A stretch of 64,000 bases of DNA from assembly GCF_014197535.1 (NCBI RefSeq), contig NZ_JACIFV010000023.1, forward strand, positions 40,288 through 104,287. Reading direction: 5' to 3'. The translations under genes and the position numbers were made by a program. The notes under the pieces are model-generated. The model was not told where the DNA came from and made no database searches. It saw nothing but the letters and a program-made list of their open reading frames with translations. Below are positions 15,478 to 23,868 of this stretch, piece by piece (the first letter of the stretch is position 1; each line of letters starts with the position of its first letter). The DNA comes from Rhizobium aethiopicum (GTDB lineage: Bacteria; Pseudomonadota; Alphaproteobacteria; Rhizobiales; Rhizobiaceae).

Positions 15478-18400
15478 TCACTCTGCAGCCATTGCCGTCG
15501 GCAACTCCACCTCCTTCGGTAACTCCACCTCCTTCGGGGAGTTTTCATGGCTTTCCTTTTTCGTCGGCTTGATGCGGAACCAGGTGGCGTAGAGAGCCGG
15601 AAGGAAGAGCAGGATCATCACCGTGCCGACCGCCGTTCCGCCAATCAGTGTGTAGGCCATCGACCCCCAGAACACCGAGTGCGTGAGTGGTATGAAGGCG
15701 AGGACGGCGGCAAGGGCTGTCAGAATAACTGGACGCGTCCGCTGCACCGTCGCCTCGATAACGGCATGATAATCGTCGAGACCGGCTGCCTTATTCTCCT
15801 TGATCTGTTCCGTCAGGATCAAGGTGTTGCGCATCAGAATTCCAGCCAGCCCGATCAATCCGAGAATGGCATTGAAACCGAAAGGCTTATCGAAAAGCAG
15901 CAAGACCGGAACCGCCCCGGCAAGACCGAGCGGCCCTGTCAGCATGACCATGGTCATCGTCGACAGGCTACGGACCTGCAGAACGATAACGATCAGCATG
16001 GCGGCAACCATCGCCGGGAAGATCTTGACGAGGGCGTTGTTGGCCTTGAGGGATTCCTCGATGTTTCCGCCCATCTCGATACGATATCCCACGGGCAGCG
16101 AGGCAATTAGCGGCTGAAGCGCCTTCATGACCTGCGCTGAGACCTCCGGCGGCTGTGTCGCTTCGTTGATATCGGACCGGATCGTAATGACAGGCATTCG
16201 ATCGCGGCGTTTCAGGATCGGTTCTTCAAACCGGATTTCGGAGTGGCCGATCTGATCGAGCGGAACCTGTCTCCCATCCCGGCTCATCAGCGAGAAGTCC
16301 GCCAATCGTGAGGGATCAAGCCGGTTGCCGCCGGCACTGCGTGCAACGACCGGCACGCTGCGGATATTTTCGCGAACCTCGGTGATCGGAATTCCGCTCA
16401 GCAGCAACTGCATCTGCTGGGCTGCCTCGGCCGGCGACAGGCCAATCAGGTTCAGCCGATCCTGGTCGGGAACGAAACGCAGCACCGGCGTGCGGTTGCC
16501 CCAATCGCGGTTTGCCTGGCGAACATCCGGCACGCTCTTCATGATGTCGAGAGCTTTCTCGGAAATCTGGTACAGTTGCTCCTGATCCGGGCCAGTGATC
16601 CGGAACTCGACCGGAAACGGCGTGTAAGGACCGAAGACGAGCTGGGTGACGCGGACATAGGCTTCAGGGGTGAGGCCGTCCGAAATCGCCGCGCGGAGCC
16701 GAAGCTTCAAGACCTCGCGCGTGTGAGCGTCAGGGGTCAGCACGACGATCTTGGCGAAAGACGGGTCCGGCAATTCCGGGGCCATGGCAAAGAAGAAGCG
16801 GGGCGCGCCCTGGCCGACATAGCTGGTGACCGTCTTTGCTTCCGGCTGCTTCTGCAGCCACCCTTCGAGCTTCTCGACCGTTGCCGTCGTCGCCTCGATA
16901 CTGGTGCCTTCGGGCATGCGGACTTCGACGAGGACTTCGGGACGGTCCGACGTCGGGAAGAACTGCTTTTTCACCGCACCCATTCCGACGACGGAAGTCC
17001 CCATGGCGATGGCGACCACCGCACAGGTGACGAACTTGTGGCGCACGGTAAACTCGATCAGCCCTCGCAGGCGGCGGTAATTCGGGGTGTTGTAGATGGC
17101 GTGATGACCACCTTCAACCGGCTTGATCGCCGGCAGCATCTGGACCCCGAGATAGGGCGTGAAGATCACTGCGACAATCCAGGATACGATCAAGGCAAAT
17201 CCGACGACCCAGAAGATGTTGCCGGCATATTCGCCGGCGGTCGATCGGGCAAAGCCGACCGGCATCAATCCGATTATCGTTACCAGTGTACCCGACAGCA
17301 TCGGCGCTGCCGTATGGCTCCAGGCATAGGCGGCCGCCTTCATGCGATCCATCCCCTCTTCCATCTTCACCACCATCACCTCGATGGCGATGATGGCGTC
17401 GTCGACCAGAAGGCCGAGCGCCAGGATCAGCGCACCGAGGGTGATGCGGTCGAAGAACCGGCCGGTTTCCAGCATGATGAGGAAGACGACGGCAAGTGTG
17501 AGCGGCACGGCCAGAGCCACGACGATGCCGACACGCCAACCGAGACTGACGAGGCTGACGAACAACACGACGCCGAGCGCCATGGCGAATTTCAGCATGA
17601 ACTCGCCGACGGCTTCGTCGATGTTGACCGCCTGGTCGCTGACCTTGGCGAGCGTCATGCCGAGCGGCAAGGTCTTTGCGATCGCTGCGGATCTTTCTTC
17701 CAGCGCCTTGCCGAGATCCAGACCGTTCCAGCCCTGCTGCATCACCGCGGCAAGCATGATGGCGGGCTCGCCGTCATGGCGAATGAGATAGGTGGCCGGA
17801 TCTTGATAACCGCGCCGCACTTCGGCAAAATCCGAGAGCTTCAAGGTGCGCCCGGCTGCGACGATCGGCGTGTCGGCGATCGCCTGGATGCTGTCATAGG
17901 CGCCATCGAAGCGAATGAAGACCTGCGGGCCGCGCGTATCGATCGACCCTGCCGGCGTCACGGTGTTTTGCCGCTGCAATGCGGCCGCGATGTCCTGTGC
18001 CGAAATGCCGAGGGTGGCCAGCTTGGCATAGGAGAACTCGACAAAAATCTGTTCGGGCCGCTCTCCGAGGATGTTGATCTTCTTGACTCCAGGCACATGC
18101 AGAAGATCCTGGCGGATCACCTCGGCCTGACGCACAAGCTCGCGCATCGGCATGCCCTTGGCCTTGAGGGCATAAAGACCGAAGCTGACATCGGAATATT
18201 CGTCGTTGACAAAGGGACCGAGCACGCCCCTTGGCAGGTTGCGGGCCTCGTCTCCAAGCTTCTTTCGGGCCTGATAGAATTCCTCCTCGACTGCCGTTGC
18301 CGGCGTACTGTCTTTCAAGGTGACGGTCAAAAAGGCGTAGCCCGGGCGCGTTGTCGTTTCGACACGATCGTACCAGGTGAGTTCCTGGAGACGCTTCTCG

Positions 18401-18606
18401 AGCGGCTCGGCGACCAGATCCTGCATCTCGCGGGCTGTCGCGCCCGGCCACACCGATGTCACGGTCAAGGTCTTGATGGTGAAGGAGGGGTCCTCGGCGC
18501 GCCCGAGCTTGACGAAGGCATAGGCGCCGGCGGCCGCCAGCAGAACGATGAAGAACAGGGTTACGGCCCGCTCGCGAACGGCGAGCGCGGATAGATTGAA
18601 GTTCAT
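15478..18606 (-). CDS. RND efflux pump, inner-membrane permease
   Basis: A 1042-residue RND transporter with TM1 near the N-terminus, two large periplasmic loops, and the TM4 proton-relay pair in LGLLVDDAIIAIE. It resembles the heavier-drug/cation RND group found with a single fusion protein. The C-terminus carries a tandem PKEVEL duplication. The fusion-protein gene overlaps its start by one base and the TetR gene follows it. No outer-membrane channel gene is adjacent, so it may use a shared TolC. Confidence 0.93.
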   Translation of the reverse strand: MNFNLSALAVRERAVTLFFIVLLAAAGAYAFVKLGRAEDPSFTIKTLTVTSVWPGATAREMQDLVAEPLEKRLQELTWYDRVETTTRPGYAFLTVTLKDSTPATAVEEEFYQARKKLGDEARNLPRGVLGPFVNDEYSDVSFGLYALKAKGMPMRELVRQAEVIRQDLLHVPGVKKINILGERPEQIFVEFSYAKLATLGISAQDIAAALQRQNTVTPAGSIDTRGPQVFIRFDGAYDSIQAIADTPIVAAGRTLKLSDFAEVRRGYQDPATYLIRHDGEPAIMLAAVMQQGWNGLDLGKALEERSAAIAKTLPLGMTLAKVSDQAVNIDEAVGEFMLKFAMALGVVLFVSLVSLGWRVGIVVALAVPLTLAVVFLIMLETGRFFDRITLGALILALGLLVDDAIIAIEVMVVKMEEGMDRMKAAAYAWSHTAAPMLSGTLVTIIGLMPVGFARSTAGEYAGNIFWVVGFALIVSWIVAVIFTPYLGVQMLPAIKPVEGGHHAIYNTPNYRRLRGLIEFTVRHKFVTCAVVAIAMGTSVVGMGAVKKQFFPTSDRPEVLVEVRMPEGTSIEATTATVEKLEGWLQKQPEAKTVTSYVGQGAPRFFFAMAPELPDPSFAKIVVLTPDAHTREVLKLRLRAAISDGLTPEAYVRVTQLVFGPYTPFPVEFRITGPDQEQLYQISEKALDIMKSVPDVRQANRDWGNRTPVLRFVPDQDRLNLIGLSPAEAAQQMQLLLSGIPITEVRENIRSVPVVARSAGGNRLDPSRLADFSLMSRDGRQVPLDQIGHSEIRFEEPILKRRDRMPVITIRSDINEATQPPEVSAQVMKALQPLIASLPVGYRIEMGGNIEESLKANNALVKIFPAMVAAMLIVIVLQVRSLSTMTMVMLTGPLGLAGAVPVLLLFDKPFGFNAILGLIGLAGILMRNTLILTEQIKENKAAGLDDYHAVIEATVQRTRPVILTALAAVLAFIPLTHSVFWGSMAYTLIGGTAVGTVMILLFLPALYATWFRIKPTKKESHENSPKEVELPKEVELPTAMAAE

Positions 18607-19721
18607 CAGTTTGCCGCCTCTGTCTGTTCCACCTTGGTGCGCACGCTGGCGCCGTCCTGCAGCAGATGGGCGCCGAGGGCGACGACCGGCTCGCCTGCAT
18701 TGACGCTGGAAACCACCGCGACCTCCTCACCCAGCTGCTCTATTTTCACCTGCCGGAAGTGGACGGTCGAAGATTTCTGATCGAAGACCCAGACGCCGGT
18801 TCGGCTGCCATCATCCAAGACGGAGCCGACGGGCACCGCCGCATGCGATTGGCCGCTGCTGTTGGAGATTCTGATCGTCACCGTCGCACCCAGCGGAGCC
18901 GACGCTGCGGCGCCATCCAGAACCCAGCGCGCCTCATAGGTGCGGGTTTGCGGATCGGCGGCATCGGAGATCTGCCGAAGCCGCGCCTTGTCCTGCCGGC
19001 TGTCGTTGCCGTAGACGCTGGCATTGGCGATCTCGCCGAGCTGCGGCCTGAGAAATTCCGGCATCCAGACCAGCGCTTCACGCGGCCCGGCCTGGGCGAG
19101 CCGGACCACGGTTTGTCCCGCCGTCACGACCTGCCCCGGCTCGCCCAGCGTTTCGACAACCGTTCCATCGGTGTCGGCAACGAGGACGGAATAGGCGGCC
19201 TCGTTTTCCGCGACCTTGGCGTCTGCTTGCGCGGCGGCAAGCTGCGCGGTAGCGGTGTCAAGCGCTGCCTTTGCCTGCTCGTAGCGCTGCGGCGTCGCGG
19301 CCAATCCGTTTTTCACCAAAGCGGCGTAGCGTCTCTCGTCTGCTTGCGCCTGGGTCAGCACAGCCTCGGCTGCAGCGACCGCGTTTCGTTTCGCTGTCAG
19401 CGCAAGCCGCAGATCGGTCTCGTCGATGCGCATCAGCGGCTGGCCGGCCTTGACCTGCACTCCAACGTCCACATAACGCTGCACGATCTTGCCGGGCACG
19501 CGAAAACCAAGGTTGCTTTGCACCCGGGCGGCGATGGTGCCCGTGAAGCTGCGTTCGGCGCTCTCCGGCCTCTTTGCTTCCACCAACTTGACGAAGGGCG
19601 CTGCTGTTCGGGGATCGGCGGCCGGCACGCTTGCGTCCGAAGACTTGGCGGTCAAGACGAACGTCGTGGCGCCGGCAGCCGCCAAAAGGCCGAAGGAGGC
19701 GAGGAGAATTTTGCGGTTCAT
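18606..19721 (-). CDS. RND efflux periplasmic adaptor (membrane fusion protein)
   Basis: A 371-residue HlyD/AcrA-type protein with an N-terminal membrane anchor (about 5-25). A lipoyl half-motif GFRVPGKIVQRYVDVGVQVK is followed by a hairpin of two alanine-rich helices, the second lipoyl half (VLVADTDGTVVETLGEPGQV) and beta-barrel and proximal domains. It links the inner-membrane pump to an outer-membrane channel. Its stop overlaps the pump start by one base. Confidence 0.92.
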   Translation of the reverse strand: MNRKILLASFGLLAAAGATTFVLTAKSSDASVPAADPRTAAPFVKLVEAKRPESAERSFTGTIAARVQSNLGFRVPGKIVQRYVDVGVQVKAGQPLMRIDETDLRLALTAKRNAVAAAEAVLTQAQADERRYAALVKNGLAATPQRYEQAKAALDTATAQLAAAQADAKVAENEAAYSVLVADTDGTVVETLGEPGQVVTAGQTVVRLAQAGPREALVWMPEFLRPQLGEIANASVYGNDSRQDKARLRQISDAADPQTRTYEARWVLDGAAASAPLGATVTIRISNSSGQSHAAVPVGSVLDDGSRTGVWVFDQKSSTVHFRQVKIEQLGEEVAVVSSVNAGEPVVALGAHLLQDGASVRTKVEQTEAAN

Positions 19722-19757
19722 GTCAGTAACCCTTCTTGACGGGCGCAGCTATTTATT

Positions 19758-19806
19758 TAGATTGCGATCTAACTCTAATTCTTATATAGATGTCAAATGA
19801 AATCTA
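19758..19806. promoter_or_regulatory. Two operator candidates in the RND/tetR divergent promoter
   Basis: Site 1 at 19787-19806 is TAGATGTCAAATGAAATCTA. Site 2 starts at 19758 with TAGATTGCGATCTA and continues with a weaker match. Their starts are 29 bases apart. The region lies between the divergent fusion-protein and TetR genes, so one repressor could control both directions. Confidence 0.6.
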
Positions 19807-19819
19807 ATTGGAGATCGCT

Positions 19820-20407
19820 ATGAGAGTCAGTCGCGCCCAGGCCGAGGCCAATCGAGAAACGGTGATCGATGTCGCAAGCCGGCTCTTCCGGGAGCATGGC
19901 TTCGACGGCATCGGGTTGAAGGACCTGATGAAAGGTGCCGGCCTCACCCAAGGCGGGTTCTACAAGCAGTTCGAATCGAAGGATGATCTTGTGGCCCTTG
20001 CATCCGGGCGAGCGATGGAGAGTGCGCTCCGCAGATGGTCAAGGGTTGCCGCCGGAAGGCCCGATCCGCTTGAAGCGGTTGTCGACCTCTATCTCTCGCC
20101 CGGGCACCGGGAGGAAAAGGGCGATGGTTGCCCTTTGGCAGCGCTCGGATCCGACGCGGCGCGCCTGAGCGAAGGGGTCCGCGCTCCATTCCAGAATGGC
20201 ATCGAAGCTCATCTTCAGATTCTCGACCAATTGATCCCGGCGCCGGATGGCTCGAAACCCGATGACAAAGCCATGGTCATCCTCTCCCTCATGGTAGGCG
20301 CCGTCACGATCTCTCGCATCATGACGGATCGGCGCATGTCGGAGCGTGTCCTCGAATCCGCGACCGCTGCGGTCAAGCGCATCGCAAACTCCACAGAAGA
20401 AGTGTGA
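19820..20407 (+). CDS. TetR/AcrR family repressor of the RND operon
   Basis: A 195-residue TetR protein. VIDVASRLFREHGFDGIGLK is helix 1-2 and LMKGAGLTQGGFYKQFESKD the recognition region, with an all-helical ligand domain behind. The ATG at 19820 follows GGAG and is preferred over a TTG at 19808. Divergent placement from the efflux operon and the paired operator sites between them make it the likely repressor of the pump, and by motif sharing of the SDR gene at 12510. Confidence 0.88.
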   Translation: MRVSRAQAEANRETVIDVASRLFREHGFDGIGLKDLMKGAGLTQGGFYKQFESKDDLVALASGRAMESALRRWSRVAAGRPDPLEAVVDLYLSPGHREEKGDGCPLAALGSDAARLSEGVRAPFQNGIEAHLQILDQLIPAPDGSKPDDKAMVILSLMVGAVTISRIMTDRRMSERVLESATAAVKRIANSTEEV

Positions 20408-20432
20408 GATTCAGTAGCAGTGAAGGAGCAGC

Positions 20433-20506
20433 TGGAGCGGGTGAAGGGAATCGAACCCTCGTATTCAGCTTGGGAAGCTGCTGCTCTACCATTGAGCTAC
20501 ACCCGC
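20433..20506 (-). tRNA. tRNA-Gly (anticodon CCC)
   Basis: Read on the minus strand, the 7-bp acceptor stem GCGGGTG/ACCCGCT, a D-arm, anticodon loop TTCCCAA, T-loop TTCGATTC and an encoded CCA end are all present. The top pair of the anticodon stem is a mismatch. It lies between the TetR gene and the dCTP deaminase gene. Confidence 0.93.
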
Positions 20507-20567
20507 GATGCGCTGAGATTTCCAACAGATGGGGGCCGCTGTCAAGTCGCCGCCCGTCAGGCCGGCG

Positions 20568-21659
20568 TCAGATGCGGAAATGTTTTGAAAGCTTGAGGCC
20601 CTGGGCCTGGTAATTGGAGCCGAGGCCGGAGCCGTACAGGCTGGCGGGTTTTTCCTGCATGTGCTCGTAGACCAGGCGGCCGACGATCTGGCCGTCTTCG
20701 AGGATGAAGGGGACTTCGTGGCTGCGCACTTCGAGCACGGCGCGGCTGCCGCGCCCGCCGGCCGGCGCATGGCCGAAGCCCGGATCGAAGAAGCCGGCAT
20801 AGTGGACGCGGAACTCGCCGACCAGCGGATCGAAGGGGGTCATCTCGGCGGCATAATCCGGCGGCACATGCACGGCCTCGCGCGAAACGAGGATATAGAA
20901 CTCGTCGGGATCGAGGATCAGTTCGTTGCGGCCGCGGCTATAGAGCGGTTCCCAGAAATCGAAAATATCGTGCTGATCCTTCTCGTCGACATCGACGACG
21001 GCGGTGTGGTGTTTGCCGCGATAGCCGATCAGGCCGTCCTTGTCGCCGGTGAGGTCGATCGACAGCGCGATGCCGCCGCCCGAGACGTTCGGCTGCTTGC
21101 TGGCGACCAGCGTCTCGCTTTCATGCAGCTTCAAAAGTTCCGGCTCGCCGAGCACGGACTGGCCGACGCGGAAGCGGATCTGCGACAGGCGCGAGCCGCG
21201 GCGCACGACGATCGGGAAGGTGCGCGGGCTGATTTCGAGATAGAGCGGGCCGGAATAACCTGTCGGGATCTTGTCGAATTCCTGGGCGTAGTCGGTGATG
21301 ACGCGGGTGAAGATATCGAGCCTGCCGGTCGAGCTCTTCGGATTGGCCGAGGCCGACATCTCGGCCGGCAGCGCCAGGCTCTCCATCAGCGGCACGATGT
21401 AGACGCAGCCGGTTTCGAGCACGGCGCCCTGGGACAGGTCGATCACGTGCAGGCTCAGCCGATCGAGCTTGTCGGAGACCAGATGCGAGGGACCGGGCAT
21501 GAAGGAGGCGCGCACACGAAACGCCTTGCTTCCCAAGCGCAGGTCGAGACTTGCCGGCTGGATCTGATCGCGGTCGAGCTCCCGCTCGGAGTTCAGACGC
21601 CCCGTTTCGAACAGTGCCGCAATCGCGCGGTCCGCCAGAATTCCAGTTTCGCGAGCCAT
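20568..21659 (-). CDS. 2'-deoxycytidine 5'-triphosphate deaminase, long two-domain form
   Basis: About 363 residues, twice the length of E. coli Dcd. The first half has QIQPASLDLRLG and SSTGRLDIFTRVITD. The second half repeats the fold with GFFDPGFGH and ILEDGQIVGRLVYEHM, so it looks like a fused pseudo-dimer. It should deaminate dCTP to dUTP for thymidylate synthesis. A start at 21662 (MM) is equally possible. It is divergent from metZ. Confidence 0.85.
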   Translation of the reverse strand: MARETGILADRAIAALFETGRLNSERELDRDQIQPASLDLRLGSKAFRVRASFMPGPSHLVSDKLDRLSLHVIDLSQGAVLETGCVYIVPLMESLALPAEMSASANPKSSTGRLDIFTRVITDYAQEFDKIPTGYSGPLYLEISPRTFPIVVRRGSRLSQIRFRVGQSVLGEPELLKLHESETLVASKQPNVSGGGIALSIDLTGDKDGLIGYRGKHHTAVVDVDEKDQHDIFDFWEPLYSRGRNELILDPDEFYILVSREAVHVPPDYAAEMTPFDPLVGEFRVHYAGFFDPGFGHAPAGGRGSRAVLEVRSHEVPFILEDGQIVGRLVYEHMQEKPASLYGSGLGSNYQAQGLKLSKHFRI

Positions 21660-21743
21660 CATGCCCCATCCATCATTTTGCCGCCGACAAAACCAAACTC
21701 GGGGAATTGACGCAAGCAGCTAACAGCAGTATTGCAGAATTAT

Positions 21744-21800
21744 CCCGTGGTGATTTGGCCGGTCGGCTTGCAGCCACGTTAAACAAGTGGCTAAAAAGAC
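21744..21800 (+). ncRNA. SAM-II riboswitch aptamer
   Basis: The sequence carries the SAM-II signature: CGTGG (21746-21750) pairs with CCACG (21774-21778) as P1, the L1 segment TGATTTGG follows, and GCTTG pairs across the pseudoknot with CAAGT. The conserved GTTAAACAAG and GCTAAAAAG sequences are also present. SAM-II elements control methionine genes in alphaproteobacteria, and this one is 58 bases from metZ. S-adenosylmethionine binding is expected to lower metZ expression. Confidence 0.92.
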
Positions 21801-21838
21801 CGGGTTGAAACCGGTCTGCTTTTGCGGCCGGTTTTTTT
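21797..21838 (+). terminator. Riboswitch expression platform / intrinsic terminator
   Basis: AACCGG (21809-21814) pairs with CCGGTT (21828-21833), followed by a run of T. An alternative 7-bp hairpin, AGACCGG (21797-21803) with CCGGTCT (21811-21817), uses part of the same bases, so the two helices exclude each other. This is the expected layout of a transcriptional on/off switch before metZ. Confidence 0.75.
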
Positions 21839-21857
21839 GTTATGTGAAGGTGATGGC

Positions 21858-23042
21858 ATGAGCAAGACCTGGCGCCCGGCAACCCAACTCGTCCATGGCG
21901 GCACGCTGCGTTCGCAATATGGCGAAACGTCGGAGGCAATCTATCTCACCCAGGGTTTCGTCTATGACACGTCGGAAGCGGCCGAGGCCCGCTTCAAGGG
22001 CGAAACGGACGGCTTCATCTATGCCCGCTACGGCAGCCCCACCAACGACATGTTCGAAAAGCGCATGTGCGCGTTGGAAGGCGCCGAAGATGGCCGCGCC
22101 ACCGCCTCCGGCATGGCGGCCGTCGCCGCCGCCGTTCTCTGCCAGGTCAAGGCAGGCGACCATATCGTCGCCGCCCGCGCCCTGTTCGGCTCCTGCCGCT
22201 GGGTCGTGGAAACGCTGGCGCCGAAATACGGCGTCGAGTGCACGCTGGTCGACGGCCGGGATCTCGCCAACTGGGAACAGGCGATCCGCCCGAACACTAA
22301 GGTGTTCTTTCTGGAAAGCCCGACCAACCCGACGCTCGAAGTGGTCGATATCGCAGGCGTCGCCAGGCTCGCCAACCAGGTCGGCGCCAAGCTGATCGTC
22401 GACAACGTCTTTGCGACGCCGCTCTTCCAGAAGCCCTTGGAGCTCGGCGCCCACATCGTCGTCTATTCCGCCACCAAGCACATCGACGGCCAGGGCCGCT
22501 GCCTCGGCGGCGTGGTGCTCGCCGACAAGGCATGGATCGACGAGAACCTGCACGACTATTTCCGCCATACCGGCCCGGCCATGTCGCCGTTCAATGCCTG
22601 GACGCTGTTGAAGGGCATCGAGACACTGCCGCTGCGCGTGCGCCAGCAGACCGAGAATGCGGCGAAGATCGCCGATTTCCTGGCCGAGCAAGGCAAGGTC
22701 GCCAAGGTGATCTATCCCGGCCGCAAGGATCACCCGCAGGCCGAGATCATCGCCAAGCAGATGACCGGCGGCTCGACGCTCGTCTGCTTCGAGCTGAAGG
22801 GCGGCAAGGAGGCGGCCTTTGCACTGCAGAATGCGCTTGAGATCATCAAGATCTCCAACAATCTCGGCGACAGCAAAAGCCTGATCACCCATCCGGCAAC
22901 GACGACGCACAAGAACCTGACGGAAGAGGCGCGCGCCGAACTCGGCATCTCCCCAGGCACCGTCCGTCTTTCGGCCGGCATCGAGGACACCAACGACCTG
23001 ATCGAGGATTTCGCGAAGGCGCTTTCCAAGGTTTCGGCCTGA
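21858..23042 (+). CDS. metZ: O-succinylhomoserine sulfhydrylase
   Basis: A 394-residue PLP enzyme that forms homocysteine from O-succinylhomoserine and sulfide in methionine synthesis. It shows YARYGSPTNDMFEKRM, the cofactor-binding VFFLESPTNPTLEVVDI, and the Schiff-base lysine in VYSATKHIDGQGR. Length fits the family. The start at 21858 follows GAAGG. The SAM-II riboswitch immediately upstream supports MetZ rather than another Cys/Met-metabolism enzyme. Confidence 0.93.
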   Translation: MSKTWRPATQLVHGGTLRSQYGETSEAIYLTQGFVYDTSEAAEARFKGETDGFIYARYGSPTNDMFEKRMCALEGAEDGRATASGMAAVAAAVLCQVKAGDHIVAARALFGSCRWVVETLAPKYGVECTLVDGRDLANWEQAIRPNTKVFFLESPTNPTLEVVDIAGVARLANQVGAKLIVDNVFATPLFQKPLELGAHIVVYSATKHIDGQGRCLGGVVLADKAWIDENLHDYFRHTGPAMSPFNAWTLLKGIETLPLRVRQQTENAAKIADFLAEQGKVAKVIYPGRKDHPQAEIIAKQMTGGSTLVCFELKGGKEAAFALQNALEIIKISNNLGDSKSLITHPATTTHKNLTEEARAELGISPGTVRLSAGIEDTNDLIEDFAKALSKVSA

Positions 23043-23266
23043 TCGACTGGAATATCGGCCGGATTTCAATGTGGAGCCGGCCGCCGATCTGCGGGAACAA
23101 GTACCGCCGCGCGGGCGTTGCGAAGTAAAATTAACGCTGACTGTTAGGCTTAACGATCGAAAACCATTCGATCATCACCATTTGACCGCTGATCAACGTT
23201 CCGTTTCTTGACGGACAGGGCCTCTTTATAAGATACGGGTAACATATCTTGACTATGGTGCAAGGC

Positions 23267-23659
23267 ATGTATCGCGCCCTCACAAGAGATATCGAAGTCG
23301 TGGTCGAACCGTTCTATCTGGAGGAGCAATCCGATCCGGAAGATGATCGCTATGTCTGGGGTTACCGGATCGTCATCAGCAACAATTCCGGCGTCGCCGT
23401 TCGCCTCGTCAACCGCTACTGGAACATCACCGATCAGAACGGACAGGTGGACGAAGTGACCGGCCCCGGCGTCGTCGGCGAACAGCCGCGGCTCAGCCCC
23501 GGTGACACCTACGAATATTCCTCCGGCTGCCCGCTCGACACGCCCTCAGGCCTGATGTTCGGCCATTATCAGATGGAAACGGATGAAGGCGAGCTGTTCG
23601 ACGTCGACATCCCAGCCTTCTCGCTTGACTCGCCGGGGCTGTTGCGCGTGCTGAATTGA
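23267..23659 (+). CDS. apaG: ApaG (Co2+/Mg2+ efflux-associated) protein
   Basis: A 130-residue ApaG/DUF525 protein with the fibronectin-III-like fold: YRALTRDIEVVVEPFYLEEQ, YVWGYRIVISNNS, NRYWNITDQNG, GPGVVGEQPRL and GHYQMETDEGE. Earlier starts at 23249 and 23255 exist, but 23267 gives the usual family length and follows AAGG. Function is uncertain; the family is linked to divalent cation resistance and polyphosphate-related regulation. Confidence 0.88.
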   Translation: MYRALTRDIEVVVEPFYLEEQSDPEDDRYVWGYRIVISNNSGVAVRLVNRYWNITDQNGQVDEVTGPGVVGEQPRLSPGDTYEYSSGCPLDTPSGLMFGHYQMETDEGELFDVDIPAFSLDSPGLLRVLN

Positions 23660-23702
23660 GGGGCAAGTTCCCGCTCAAGAGATTGCCGAGATCTGAAAAA
23701 GT

Positions 23703-23849
23703 CCCCTCCCCAACCCCTCCCCACAAGGGGGGTTAACGCTGCGCCAACGGCAGCAGAAATCAGCCGCTCTGCGGATGAGACGGTGAAATAGAAAACAGTG
23801 GGTGCGGCATCCAAGCCCCTCCCCCTTGTGGGGAGGGGTTGGGGAGGGG
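23703..23849. repeat. Perfect 28-bp inverted repeat between convergent apaG and hslO
   Basis: Arms at 23703-23730 and 23822-23849 are exact complements, separated by 91 bases. The right arm is followed by TTTTT. It is placed to terminate both convergent genes. Its C/G-rich sequence (CCCCTCCCCAACCCC) resembles interspersed rhizobial repeats. Confidence 0.8.
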
Positions 23850-23868
23850 TTTTTGGCGCCGCCGAGAA

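Noticed and set aside
16576..18594. 672-codon plus-strand frame opposite the RND pump
   Set aside because: Its translation is low-complexity, Arg/Asp/His-rich sequence typical of antisense reading of a GC-rich gene.
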